Assembly: GCA_945867725.1 (NCBI GenBank)
Contig: CAMBJI010000014.1
Coordinates: 1-14,956, forward strand
Length of the DNA stretch: 14,956 nucleotides
Origin: Bordetella parapertussis
Lineage (GTDB): Bacteria > Pseudomonadota > Gammaproteobacteria > Burkholderiales > Burkholderiaceae_D
Reading direction: 5' to 3'
The notes beneath the pieces are model-generated. The model was not told the origin of the DNA. It did no database searches and saw nothing but the letters and a program-made list of their open reading frames with translations. This document shows, in pieces, positions 7,501 to 14,657 of the stretch (position 1 is its first letter; every line of letters begins with the position of its first letter). The position numbers were made by a program, and so were the translations under genes.

Positions 7501-9130
7501 TTCTGGATTCGCACCAAGTAATGCAGCAGAGTTTGATCCACTTGAATTTGATCGCTATACGCGATTGCATGAGCTCACACGCATGATGAGCGAAAGCATT
7601 GCCGACATCAGCAGCTTGCAGCGCACGCTCTCGCGTCAGCTCGATAGCGCGGCGATCACAGTCACCACACAGGGACGTCATGCGCGAGTATTGCAATCTG
7701 ATTTGCGGCGTGTTCGCACAATTCCCTTTGCTAGCCTGAGCGGAAGGCTGCAGCATTTGCTGCGTCAGGCGGCGCGTGAAAAAGATTGCGATGTCATCAT
7801 GGAAATTGATGGTGGCAATCTTGAAGTAGATCGCGGCGTACTGGATCGCATCACGGGCCCACTCGAGCATCTGGTCCGCAATGCGGTCGCGCATGGCATC
7901 GAAACTGCGGCCGAACGACTCTCGCTGGGCAAGCCCGCTACGGGGCGAGTACGCATGGATTTGTCTCAGCAAGGCAATACCTTGCAGTTGCAAATCAGTG
8001 ATGATGGACGCGGGCTGGATTATGAACGTATTCGCGAACGTGCCATTGCAGCAGGACTGTTGGCATTGGACGCGCCAGCTGATGAGGCTGCACTGGCCGA
8101 GTTGATTTTCGAGCCGGGCTTTTCAACGGCTAGCACAGTCACTGAATTATCCGGGCGCGGCATTGGTATGGATGCGGTACGAGCTGCAGTCATCGCACTC
8201 GGTGGTCAAATGAACGTTCTGAGCGAACGCGGTGCCGGTACGCGTTTCATATTCAGTTTGCCGCTGACATTGGTGACCATGCATGTCGTGCTGGTGACGG
8301 CGGGCTCGCGCGAGGTTGCGCTGCCTGCAACGCTGGTACAGCAGATGCTGCAGCTTTCATCCTCGGAACTTGCGCAGGTGCGCAGCGCTGGTGAAATGGA
8401 ATGGCAAGGTCGTCGTGTTCCCTTGCATCGCTTGTCTGCGCTACTAGGTGAATCGATTTCAGCGCAAGGGATTGCAACGCGCACGCCAGTTGCCGTGCTG
8501 CGGCAACTTGATCAGTATCTGGCCATCGAGCTTGATGCCGTGATTGGGCATCGTGAAGTGGTCGTCAAAAATCTTGGACCACAGGTGGCCAAGGTACCCG
8601 GTATTGCAGGGGCCACGGTGCTGGGAGATGGCACCATTACACTCATCATCAACCCCTTGCCATTGCCTGACTTTGTTGCAGCAAATGTTGGTGACAGTGC
8701 GAATGTGAATTCAGCAGAAGTCAGCGCACCTAAGGCACCGCAAATTCTTGTTGTTGATGATTCGCTCACGGTGCGGCGCGCCAGTCAGCGACTTTTGGAA
8801 CGCCATGGCTATGCGGTTGTGCTGGCTAGAGATGGCCTGGATGCTTTGGAGCAGTTGCGTCTGAATACCCCCGCTGCTGTGCTGCTGGATATAGAAATGC
8901 CGCGTATGGATGGTTTCGAACTACTGACGGCCTTGCGTGATGATGCGCGCTGGCGTGCGCTTCCGGTCGCGATGATCACCTCGCGTACGGCAGAGCGTCA
9001 CCGTGAGCATGCGATGAAGCTGGGCGCAACCGCCTATCTGGGCAAACCCTTTGTCGAAGAAGAATTGCTGAGTTTATTGACGCAATGGCTTGCAGCGACA
9101 CCTGCTGAAGATAATCTACTCATTGCGTGA
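4541..9130 (+). CDS. chpA: ChpA/PilL, CheA-type hybrid histidine kinase of the Pil-Chp system
   Basis: A 1529-residue cytoplasmic kinase. Domains in order: a helical N-terminal region (1-585) without a canonical phospho-histidine; Hpt-like domain at about 585-670 with H619 in HALAGCS; an acidic, Ser/Gln-rich linker (671-785); a canonical Hpt domain at about 790-870 with H821 in LHTLKGSARMAG; a dimerisation-like helical part (924-1060); a CheA ATPase with N1114 (LVRNAVAHGIE), D1154-D1155-G1156 and the GRGIGMD box at 1205-1211; a CheW-like domain (about 1241-1385); and a C-terminal receiver with D1406-D1407 and phospho-acceptor D1450. It should phosphorylate PilG and PilH, with the attached receiver as a possible phosphate sink. 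P. aeruginosa ChpA is much longer and carries more phosphotransfer domains, so this is a reduced version. The start ATG lies 27 bases after pilJ without an obvious ribosome binding site. Confidence 0.93.
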   Translation: MNSPAPASLTASDCLPPLFHELAMSLRQLGQSLQQATITDADPSTALASMSVLLGQVEAAFAVAGVDSLAAIASLSHRIVARQSENPASFPAELAGTLSQTFSTLTEAMERVLARESLPISNFFSCWTALAAWDRTGNAHPSAMLSLQVDHRMLPSVAVPEEQSLLTDPRSEFERALLRFLRSDLPEEILQAAQRITQVIAALASLAQSASEKASWLVLHAATGLIAAEKTSEIALSKRILAATGRVIRHVGSTELPPVPAPLVREALYVIATANAQTPESVCIAQAYELDTQLTQLPSAHAATPTLATGDVLAIAAVRDEVQSLITLLDTPGVNALPTPAQLDNLIQSASFVPEITCVTSALSRLQARLSANEVHPTQALAVAACLLGLQTLMGLMTRFKNNQSIAQRIAINLDAIGNAVDIPGWRSLQTMCISLQIPSALTSLRDALIDSLAATERQIERLMDEAPTASERDAALVAIDHRLSEGQAVLTLLDEQTLLKSLQEIRDQLPSIIFDVGSDKDLYRRDLFAQKFVRLSLLLASIPRTHDIEDSGSPDVVARPFGVEDDNHATRPAFDTRQGLHAIFLDEAKARLEQLRDWLHAEPKKKDFQWESAAHAAHALAGCSATVGLSEMRQLALAMEAVLIGMRTGDGHITEPVLSVLRKGLVTFEHMLADLSSGLMPQSQPAILEQLLALSLTASDSRSESESKFELQQDDDAEPLLLLPQTDMPDTTVASSNLQTQNTQSLVSKDQADSNTLLQAGIPELSASTNKLRDPIQDELHEIFIEEAADLMPQLDQQLRTWMVEPSEPEAPAQMLRILHTLKGSARMAGEIKLGDELHQMEQTVTELSQQSPPDAASLRTLETTLDQLLQPFVPVTAMSSSDLDDGRVNELKPATADVDVLGATHTSQEVTAAAPERTPQTLQLRVRAELLDRITTSGAELLVGSSRMASEFQLQRQSVTDLSDNLLRLRAQLRELEIHAESRIASGFAPSNAAEFDPLEFDRYTRLHELTRMMSESIADISSLQRTLSRQLDSAAITVTTQGRHARVLQSDLRRVRTIPFASLSGRLQHLLRQAAREKDCDVIMEIDGGNLEVDRGVLDRITGPLEHLVRNAVAHGIETAAERLSLGKPATGRVRMDLSQQGNTLQLQISDDGRGLDYERIRERAIAAGLLALDAPADEAALAELIFEPGFSTASTVTELSGRGIGMDAVRAAVIALGGQMNVLSERGAGTRFIFSLPLTLVTMHVVLVTAGSREVALPATLVQQMLQLSSSELAQVRSAGEMEWQGRRVPLHRLSALLGESISAQGIATRTPVAVLRQLDQYLAIELDAVIGHREVVVKNLGPQVAKVPGIAGATVLGDGTITLIINPLPLPDFVAANVGDSANVNSAEVSAPKAPQILVVDDSLTVRRASQRLLERHGYAVVLARDGLDALEQLRLNTPAAVLLDIEMPRMDGFELLTALRDDARWRALPVAMITSRTAERHREHAMKLGATAYLGKPFVEEELLSLLTQWLAATPAEDNLLIA

Positions 9131-10446
9131 ATCGCGGAATCAGCGAAAACAGCGACAACGGCGACAGCAGCAACATCGGCGACAACAGCAACCTCAGCAA
9201 CCTCAGAAAACATAGCGCAACATTTCCCCTATTGGATGAAAAAATGAAAATTGCTTGGGTAGCTGATCGTAGTGTCACTGGCATTAATCGTCCGCACGAT
9301 CGAATTGCGTTGGTATTGCAAGGGGGTGGCGCGCTCGGTGCGTATCAGGCGGGTGCGTTCGAAGAATTGTCCGGCACGGCATTCCAGCCCAATTGGATCG
9401 TTGGCGTGTCGATCGGCGCCATCAATGCGGCCATCATTGCAGGTAATCCTCCGGAGCGTCGCGTCGAGCGGCTCTCTGAGTTCTGGCATCAGGTATCTTC
9501 CGGGCTGCCTCAGTTTTCGGATACCAGTCCCATGATGCCGTGGCTGCGCGCCATGACAGAAGCGACCGAGCCCCGATCTGTGTTCAATCAATGGAGCGCC
9601 TGGCACGCTGCCCTTCTCGGTATCCCAGGTTTTTATCAGCCACGCTTGCTACCACCACCGTTTCAACCTGAAGGCACAGAAGCGGCGCTGAGTCTTTATG
9701 ACACCGCGCCTTTGCGCAAGACCCTAGAAGCGTTGATTGACTTTGATCTGATCAATGATGGATCCATACGGCTATCGCTGGGAACAGTGAATGTCACGAC
9801 GGGAAATTCCCACTACTTCGACAACACGCAATGCCGTATCGGCCCCGAACACGTCATGGCGAGCGGCGCTTTACCACCTTCATTTCCGCCTGTGATCATT
9901 GATGGTGAGGCTTGGTGGGATGGCGGTATCTTGTCCAACACACCATTGCAGCAAGTATTGGATTTGCGCGATAAAACAGAATCCGTGTTGATATTTCAAG
10001 TCGATCTTTTTAGTGCGCGTGGCGCGCTGCCGAAAAATTTCGATGAGGTTCTCAAACGTCAGAAAGAAATTCTCTATTCAAGTCGCACACGTTACACCAG
10101 TAACATGGTCGCCGAGCTTACCAATACGCGGCGCGCGATTTGTGATCTGATCGCGAAGCTTCCCGAAGATCTAAAGGATGATCCCGAAGTCCAGCATCTT
10201 AGTGAGTTCGCCCTTGTTGCGCCGGTAGATATCGTGCATCTGATTTATCGGCCCGGACCGCATGAGCGCGAATCACTGGACTATGAATTTTCTCGCGTAT
10301 CAGTGCTTGAGCGATGGGAAGCCGGGCGACGTGATTTGCGAGACACGCTGCTGCACCCAGAATGGCTGAAGTACGCTGGCCAAGCGGCAGGCGCAACCCA
10401 ATACGATCTTACGCAGCACACCCGTGCACTGAGCAAGGCAGCGTAG
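9127..10446 (+). CDS. Patatin-like phospholipase with DUF3734-type C-terminus
   Basis: A serine acyl hydrolase of the patatin family, expected to cleave acyl esters of lipids; the substrate is unknown. Seen (numbering from GTG 9127): glycine-rich oxyanion loop QGGGALGAYQAG (65-76), nucleophile S95 in GVSIGA, and catalytic D265 in WWDGG, so the Ser-Asp dyad is intact. The last third (from about RTRYTSNMVAELTNTRR) resembles the DUF3734 extension. No signal peptide or membrane span is seen. The GTG start overlaps the chpA stop as GTGA, which favours coupled translation. From that start the first 36 residues are a Ser/Asn/Asp-rich tract. ATG 9244, with GGA seven bases upstream, would remove it and give 400 residues; both starts are plausible. 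It converges on the photolyase gene. A link with pilus signalling rests on position only. Confidence 0.85.
   Translation: MNRGISENSDNGDSSNIGDNSNLSNLRKHSATFPLLDEKMKIAWVADRSVTGINRPHDRIALVLQGGGALGAYQAGAFEELSGTAFQPNWIVGVSIGAINAAIIAGNPPERRVERLSEFWHQVSSGLPQFSDTSPMMPWLRAMTEATEPRSVFNQWSAWHAALLGIPGFYQPRLLPPPFQPEGTEAALSLYDTAPLRKTLEALIDFDLINDGSIRLSLGTVNVTTGNSHYFDNTQCRIGPEHVMASGALPPSFPPVIIDGEAWWDGGILSNTPLQQVLDLRDKTESVLIFQVDLFSARGALPKNFDEVLKRQKEILYSSRTRYTSNMVAELTNTRRAICDLIAKLPEDLKDDPEVQHLSEFALVAPVDIVHLIYRPGPHERESLDYEFSRVSVLERWEAGRRDLRDTLLHPEWLKYAGQAAGATQYDLTQHTRALSKAA
9137..9216 (+). repeat. Low-complexity AGC/AAC/GAC triplet tract
   Basis: Imperfect short repeats built from AGC, AAC, GAC and GGC triplets, including two near copies of GGCGAC followed by AGCAGCAAC or AACAGCAAC, and a doubled AGCAACCTC. 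If translated from GTG 9127 they encode a Ser/Asn/Asp-rich N-terminus of the patatin protein. If translation starts at ATG 9244 they form the spacer between chpA and that gene. Triplet periodicity alone cannot settle which. Confidence 0.6.
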
Positions 10447-10471
10447 TAGTCAGACAAGCACCGATAGCAAT

Positions 10472-11947
10472 CTACTTTTTCACCACCGCATAGCGTTCCA
10501 GCGTTCGCTTGCGTGCTTCATCATGCGCAATGATCGGTGTCGGATAATCCTTGCCCAGCGTGATGCCCGCACTACTTAACAAGAGCTCGGGTACCAACCA
10601 GGGCGCATGAATTTGTTTGCGATCTAGCTTCGCCAGTTGCGGCAGGTAGCGCTTGATGAATTTTCCTTCAGCGTCGAATTTTTCCGATTGCGTGATGGGA
10701 TTGAAAATCCGGAAGTAGGGTTGCGCATCGCAGCCAGATGAAGCAGCCCATTGCCAGCCACCGTTATTGGCAGACAAATCAAAATCATTCAGCTGCCGCG
10801 CAAAATAGGCCTCACCGCGCTGCCAATCGATACCCAGATCCTTGATCAGGAAGCAGGCAGTCACCATGCGCAAACGATTATGCATATAGCCAGTCTGGTT
10901 TAGCTGATGCATGGCTGCATCCACCAGCGGGTAGCCAGTGCGGCCTTCACACCAGGCAGCAAAGTTGGCATCTGCTTTTTTTCCTTCTTCCCAGACGATG
11001 CGATCGTAATCAGTTTTGAATGCGCGTTCAGTCACATGCGGATGGTGATGCAGAATCATGAAATAAAAATCCCGCCATACCAGTTCTGACAGCCACACCG
11101 CAGCACCCTCACCGCCTGTGCCTGCTTGAATCGCCTGCATTGCATGACGTGCCAGTGCGCGAATTGATACCGTGCCGAAGCGCAGATGAACTGATAAATA
11201 CGAAGGACCTTTCACTGCGGGGAAATCACGCGCAACGCCATAATGCTGCAAGCGCGGCAGAAAATCATCGAGCAGTGCTTCAGCGCCGCGCATACCCGGC
11301 TGTATATGAAGTGCTGCCAGATCGCAGGCATCGAAACCCATCTCGGCCAGCGTAGGAATGCCACCGGCGGGTGGTGGTGCGAGTTGCGATTTTTTCGGTG
11401 TGCAATCGAAAGCATCCAGCAAGGACAAATCGTAACCACCGGAGGGCAGGCTGAATTTTTTCAGCCAGGCATTCTTGTACGGCGTGAAGACCGACATCGG
11501 CTTGCCCATCTGCGACAAGACCTCGCTTTTTTCATGAATCACCTGATCTTTGCTGCTCAGCAGCGCGCAGCCTTTCTTTTTTAGTGCAGCAGCGACCGCC
11601 TGATCGCGCGTGAGTGCTGCTGGCTCATAATCATGATTGATGAAAACAGCATCAACGCCCAGTTCGGCTGCCAGAGCAGGTATTGCAGTTTCTGCGCGCG
11701 CATGGCGCACGATCAGCCCGCCACCCTGAGCGCGCAAGGCAGCATCAAGCTCGATCAGACTCGCGTGCAGGAAGGCGACGCGTCGGTCCAGCTTGCTGTG
11801 CGTGAGCAGTGGATCAAGAATATCCTTGTCAAAAATGAAAGCACAGTACACGCTGCGGCTGCTTTGCAGCGCGTGATGCAGCGCTGCATGATCAAAATTG
11901 CGCAGGTCGCGGCGGAACCAGACCAACGATTTGTCGTAGTGACTCAT
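10472..11947 (-). CDS. phrB: Deoxyribodipyrimidine photolyase (class I CPD photolyase)
   Basis: A 491-residue flavoprotein that repairs cyclobutane pyrimidine dimers using light. The N-terminal alpha/beta antenna domain opens with SLVWFRRDLRNFDHAAL. The C-terminal FAD-binding helical domain contains GPSYLSVHLRFG, ELVWRDFY, GRTGYPLVDAAM, MHNRLRMVTACFLIKDL and ANNGGWQWAASSGCDAQPYFRIFNP, shared closely with E. coli PhrB. The electron-transfer tryptophan triad is intact (W319, W375, W398), as are the asparagine facing the flavin (N394) and the dimer-binding pair E288 and W291. The frame stays open upstream to an ATG at 12091, but those 48 extra residues are unlike the family and would cross the yqgE promoter and start, so ATG 11947 is chosen. 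No strong ribosome binding site is seen. It ends 25 bases from the converging patatin gene, with no terminator visible between them. Confidence 0.93.
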   Translation of the reverse strand: MSHYDKSLVWFRRDLRNFDHAALHHALQSSRSVYCAFIFDKDILDPLLTHSKLDRRVAFLHASLIELDAALRAQGGGLIVRHARAETAIPALAAELGVDAVFINHDYEPAALTRDQAVAAALKKKGCALLSSKDQVIHEKSEVLSQMGKPMSVFTPYKNAWLKKFSLPSGGYDLSLLDAFDCTPKKSQLAPPPAGGIPTLAEMGFDACDLAALHIQPGMRGAEALLDDFLPRLQHYGVARDFPAVKGPSYLSVHLRFGTVSIRALARHAMQAIQAGTGGEGAAVWLSELVWRDFYFMILHHHPHVTERAFKTDYDRIVWEEGKKADANFAAWCEGRTGYPLVDAAMHQLNQTGYMHNRLRMVTACFLIKDLGIDWQRGEAYFARQLNDFDLSANNGGWQWAASSGCDAQPYFRIFNPITQSEKFDAEGKFIKRYLPQLAKLDRKQIHAPWLVPELLLSSAGITLGKDYPTPIIAHDEARKRTLERYAVVKK

Positions 11948-12051
11948 GAGTGGGCAGCGAACTCGGATCGGAAAGCCGGCAGTGTAGCCTTTCCCCGGAA
12001 TCTCGGCGCATGCCGCCGGGGGAGACTTTCTCCAGCCGTCGCCCTCAAAGC

Positions 12052-12060
12052 TGATAAAAT
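12052..12060 (+). promoter_or_regulatory. Extended -10 promoter for yqgE
   Basis: TGATAAAAT (12052-12060) matches the extended -10 form, TG, one base, then TAAAAT, which is 5 of 6 to consensus. No recognisable -35 lies 16 to 18 bases upstream, as is usual for extended -10 promoters. Transcription would begin 7 to 8 bases downstream, at 12067 or 12068, which is the ATG of yqgE itself. It lies in the 120-base gap between the divergent phrB and yqgE genes. Confidence 0.55.
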
Positions 12061-12067
12061 TCGGCCC

Positions 12068-12730
12068 ATGGCCAAGCAAGGCAAGTCTCACCCCCCTTCG
12101 TCCTCCGCGGCAGACGTGGAAGACAGCGATTTTTCTTCAGCAGTACCATCAAACGACTTCCCTCTTTTGCAACTGACCGATCATTTCCTGATCGCCATGC
12201 CGTCCATGCTCGATCCCGTGTTCGGCGGAACAGTGGTGTACATCTGCGAACATCATGTCGGCGGTGCGCTGGGTGTCATCATCAATCGTCCGACCGACAT
12301 GACCATGGATGTGCTCTTCGAGCGGCTTGATCTCTCGCTGGAAATCAGTCCTCATGTGTCGTTGCTACCGCGCGCGCCCGTCATGTTTGGTGGTCCGGTG
12401 CAGGTGGAGCGGGGCTTTGTACTGCATGCGCCCAGCGTCACCTACAACTCTTCTCTCTCGGTATCTGGTGAAATTACTCTCACCACCTCGCGCGATGTGC
12501 TTGAGGCAGTCTCGCAGGGTCAAGGACCGCAGCAGCTGCTGGTAACGCTGGGTTGCGCTGGCTGGAGCGCTGGGCAGCTTGAAGAAGAAATTTTGCGCAA
12601 CGGCTGGCTGACCGTACAGGCCGATCCGGCGATCATTTTTGAAACACCGATCGAGTCGCGCTTCGTCGCTGCGATGAACCTGCTGGGCATCGACCCCAAC
12701 CGACTGACTGGGGAAGCGGGGCATGCATGA
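12068..12730 (+). CDS. yqgE: YqgE/UPF0301 family protein, 220 aa
   Basis: A conserved bacterial protein of unknown biochemical role, typically encoded beside ruvX as here. The family core begins near residue 35 with LTDHFLIAMPSMLDPVFGGTVVYICEH and continues with GALGVIINRPTD, VMFGGPV, GFVLH and LVTLGCAGWSAGQLEEEI, ending in the usual region with a run on to LLGIDPNRL. The first 33 residues are a polar Ser-rich extension not seen in E. coli YqgE. The ATG at 12068 lacks a ribosome binding site, but it lies exactly where the upstream extended -10 would start transcription, so a leaderless mRNA is inferred. The frame is open further upstream, antisense to phrB, which is not taken as coding. It heads the yqgE-ruvX-pyrRBC' series. 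Confidence 0.9.
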   Translation: MAKQGKSHPPSSSAADVEDSDFSSAVPSNDFPLLQLTDHFLIAMPSMLDPVFGGTVVYICEHHVGGALGVIINRPTDMTMDVLFERLDLSLEISPHVSLLPRAPVMFGGPVQVERGFVLHAPSVTYNSSLSVSGEITLTTSRDVLEAVSQGQGPQQLLVTLGCAGWSAGQLEEEILRNGWLTVQADPAIIFETPIESRFVAAMNLLGIDPNRLTGEAGHA

Positions 12731-12820
12731 TGTGCATCACAATCGGCGGCTCACGCGGCGCCTATTTGATGCCGACCTTCCCAGTTATTTTTGTGAATTA
12801 TCTTTTTTCGCCGGTCGCGC

Positions 12821-13210
12821 ATGATGACCGTAATGGCTTTCGACTTTGGCCTGAAGCGCATCGGCGTCGCGGTGGGTAACACTTTGATACGCCAAGCCCA
12901 GCCGCTGCAGGTCATCGAGGCGGCGACCAATGACGGCAAGTTCGTTGCGATATCGCAGCTACTCGCCGAGTGGCAGCCGCAGCGCGTGATCGTAGGTTTG
13001 CCTTTGCATCCGGATGGCGCTGAACATGAGATGAGCGTGCGCTGCCGGCGCTTTGCCAACCAGATTCACGGCCGTTTCGGTATCGAGACTGTGCTGGTCG
13101 ATGAGCGTTACACTTCCGCGGTACTGACGCAGCATCGCGGTCATCCGGTGGATCACGAAGCGGCTGCGCTCATACTTCAACAATATTTTGATGCCCATGA
13201 ATCAAACTGA
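12821..13210 (+). CDS. ruvX: RuvX/YqgF, RNase H-fold putative Holliday junction resolvase or pre-16S rRNA nuclease
   Basis: A 129-residue protein of the YqgF/RuvX family. The family has been assigned both Holliday-junction resolution and maturation of the 5' end of 16S rRNA; the sequence does not discriminate. The RNase H-like fold is shown by the first strand MAFDFGLKRIGVAVGN with catalytic D8, followed by VIVGLPLHPDGAEHEMS, then VDERYTSA, and a final acidic site in PVDHEAAALILQQYF. Length is normal for the family. Two adjacent ATG codons (12821 and 12824) are both acceptable. Upstream is a 90-base gap after yqgE that is T-rich near its end, but it shows no convincing promoter, terminator or leader structure. 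The 3' end overlaps the start of pyrR. Confidence 0.92.
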   Translation: MMTVMAFDFGLKRIGVAVGNTLIRQAQPLQVIEAATNDGKFVAISQLLAEWQPQRVIVGLPLHPDGAEHEMSVRCRRFANQIHGRFGIETVLVDERYTSAVLTQHRGHPVDHEAAALILQQYFDAHESN

Positions 13211-13700
13211 ATTAGACGCTGAAGCGCTCTACACCCAACTTGAGCTAGCCGTTGGTGCCGGCTTGTCCGGCACGTCCCGCTTGGCTATCGTTGGCATCTA
13301 CTCGGGTGGTGCCTGGATCGCCGAACGTCTGGCGACCTCACTCGGCATTGCCGACTTGGGCTATGTGGATGTGTCTTTCTATCGTGATGATTATGCCGAG
13401 CGTGGACTTCATGCCGAGGTTAGACCCAGCCAGATACCGTTTGACGTCGAGGGCGCGACCATCTTGCTGGTCGATGATGTTCTCTACACCGGGCGCACAA
13501 CGCGTGCTGCCATCAATACGCTGTTTGACTATGGTCGTCCTGCACGCGTGATGCTCGCAGCACTGGTCGATCGTGGTGGCCGCCAGCTGCCCGTTGCGCC
13601 TGACTTCGTGGCAAAGACAATTACGCTCGCAGACGATCAGCAACTCGTCCTGCAAAAATCCGACGATGGCCGTTTCTCACTCACCATAGACCATGCATAA
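13191..13700 (+). CDS. pyrR: PyrR, bifunctional pyr regulator / uracil phosphoribosyltransferase homologue
   Basis: A 169-residue type I phosphoribosyltransferase of the PyrR family. The PRPP-binding loop [18 protein letters not shown] contains the acidic pair D95-D96. [14 protein letters not shown] and [11 protein letters not shown] are the other family landmarks, as is [16 protein letters not shown]. In Bacillus PyrR binds UMP and the pyr leader RNA to attenuate transcription; in Gram-negatives its role is less clear and it may act as a uracil phosphoribosyltransferase. ATG 13191 or ATG 13197 can serve as start; both overlap the ruvX stop, so translation is probably coupled. The 3' end overlaps pyrB by 8 bases. 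No leader RNA target is visible between ruvX and pyrR, because there is no spacer. Confidence 0.92.
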   Translation: MPMNQTELDAEALYTQLELAVGAGLSGTSRLAIVGIYSGGAWIAERLATSLGIADLGYVDVSFYRDDYAERGLHAEVRPSQIPFDVEGATILLVDDVLYTGRTTRAAINTLFDYGRPARVMLAALVDRGGRQLPVAPDFVAKTITLADDQQLVLQKSDDGRFSLTIDHA

Positions 13701-14652
13701 CCCGCAACTCAATAAAAATGGCGAGCTGCAGCACCTGATCACACTTGAAGGTCTGCCACCGGCTGTTATTACCCGCATTCTGGACACCGCAGCTTCCTTC
13801 GTCAGTGTGGGTGATCGCGAAGTTAAAAAAGTACCACTCATGCGTGGCAAGAGCGTGTTCAATCTGTTTTTTGAAAATTCAACGCGTACACGTACCACCT
13901 TCGAAATCGCGTCCAAACGACTCTCGGCCGACGTGATCAATCTGAATATTTCCGCCTCCTCGGCCAGCAAGGGTGAGTCGCTGCTCGACACCATCGACAA
14001 TCTCGCCGCCATGCATGCGGACATGTTTGTCGTGCGTCATGCGCAATCGGGCGCACCGTATCTGATTGCGCGTCATCTGACCGAGACACGTCAGGACCAT
14101 GTGCATGTCGTGAATGCTGGCGATGGCCGCCATGCACATCCGACGCAGGGTCTGCTGGACATGTACACGATCCGGCACTACAAAAAAGATTTTCGGAATC
14201 TGACGGTCGCCATCGTTGGCGACATACTGCACAGCCGTGTTGCGCGATCCGACATTCATGGCTTGACTACCTTGGGTGTGCCTGAAGTGCGCGTAATAGG
14301 ACCACGCACCCTGCTACCGGGTGGCTTGGAGCAAATGGGCGTGCGTGTGTTTAACGACATGAATGAAGGCTTGAAAGGCGTGGATGTAATCATCATGCTG
14401 CGACTTCAAAACGAGCGTATGCATGGTGCGTTGCTGCCTTCGGCGCAGGAATATTTCAAGAGCTACGGTCTCACGCCCGAGCGTCTCGCACTTGCCAAGT
14501 CCGATGCCATCGTCATGCATCCTGGCCCTATGAATCGCGGTGTTGAAATCGATTCGGCGGTTGCAGATGGTGCGCAAGCCGTGATTCTTCCCCAAGTGAC
14601 GTTTGGTATCGCGGTGCATATGGCCGTGATGAGCATACTGGCGGGGTCCTGA
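13693..14652 (+). CDS. pyrB: Aspartate carbamoyltransferase catalytic subunit
   Basis: The 319-residue enzyme joins carbamoyl phosphate and aspartate in the first committed step of pyrimidine synthesis. The carbamoyl-phosphate site is [13 protein letters not shown] with S63-T64-R65-T66-R67. K93 in [12 protein letters not shown]149 in [15 protein letters not shown] and H276-P277-G278-P279 match the catalytic set. The sequence is close to remembered Burkholderiales PyrB proteins along its length, with a small insertion near TETRQDHV. The start overlaps the pyrR stop by 8 bases. It is followed after 5 bases by the pyrC-like gene, the arrangement of class A ATCases in which six PyrB and six inactive dihydroorotase chains form the holoenzyme. 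No pyrI regulatory subunit is present. Confidence 0.96.
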   Translation: MHNPQLNKNGELQHLITLEGLPPAVITRILDTAASFVSVGDREVKKVPLMRGKSVFNLFFENSTRTRTTFEIASKRLSADVINLNISASSASKGESLLDTIDNLAAMHADMFVVRHAQSGAPYLIARHLTETRQDHVHVVNAGDGRHAHPTQGLLDMYTIRHYKKDFRNLTVAIVGDILHSRVARSDIHGLTTLGVPEVRVIGPRTLLPGGLEQMGVRVFNDMNEGLKGVDVIIMLRLQNERMHGALLPSAQEYFKSYGLTPERLALAKSDAIVMHPGPMNRGVEIDSAVADGAQAVILPQVTFGIAVHMAVMSILAGS

Positions 14653-14657
14653 AAAAA

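Noticed and set aside
7463..7993. A 176-codon minus-strand frame opposite the ChpA ATPase region
   Set aside because: It is fully antisense to conserved kinase sequence and has no motif of its own.
9137..9216. Triplet-repeat tract considered as a CRISPR or mobile-element remnant
   Set aside because: Units are too short and irregular, with no spacers, terminal repeats or transposase nearby.
11633..12067. Upstream extension of the yqgE reading frame by 145 codons
   Set aside because: It runs antisense to phrB, its translation is unlike any YqgE, and the promoter at 12052-12060 lies inside it. The family core begins after ATG 12068.
11948..12091. Upstream extension of phrB to ATG 12091
   Set aside because: Photolyases begin near the VWFRRDLR segment. 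The extra 48 residues are not family-like and would overlap the yqgE start.
12731..12820. TCGGC and GCCGA pair in the yqgE-ruvX gap considered as an attenuator stem
   Set aside because: Only five pairs with a long loop, and no T run directly after it.
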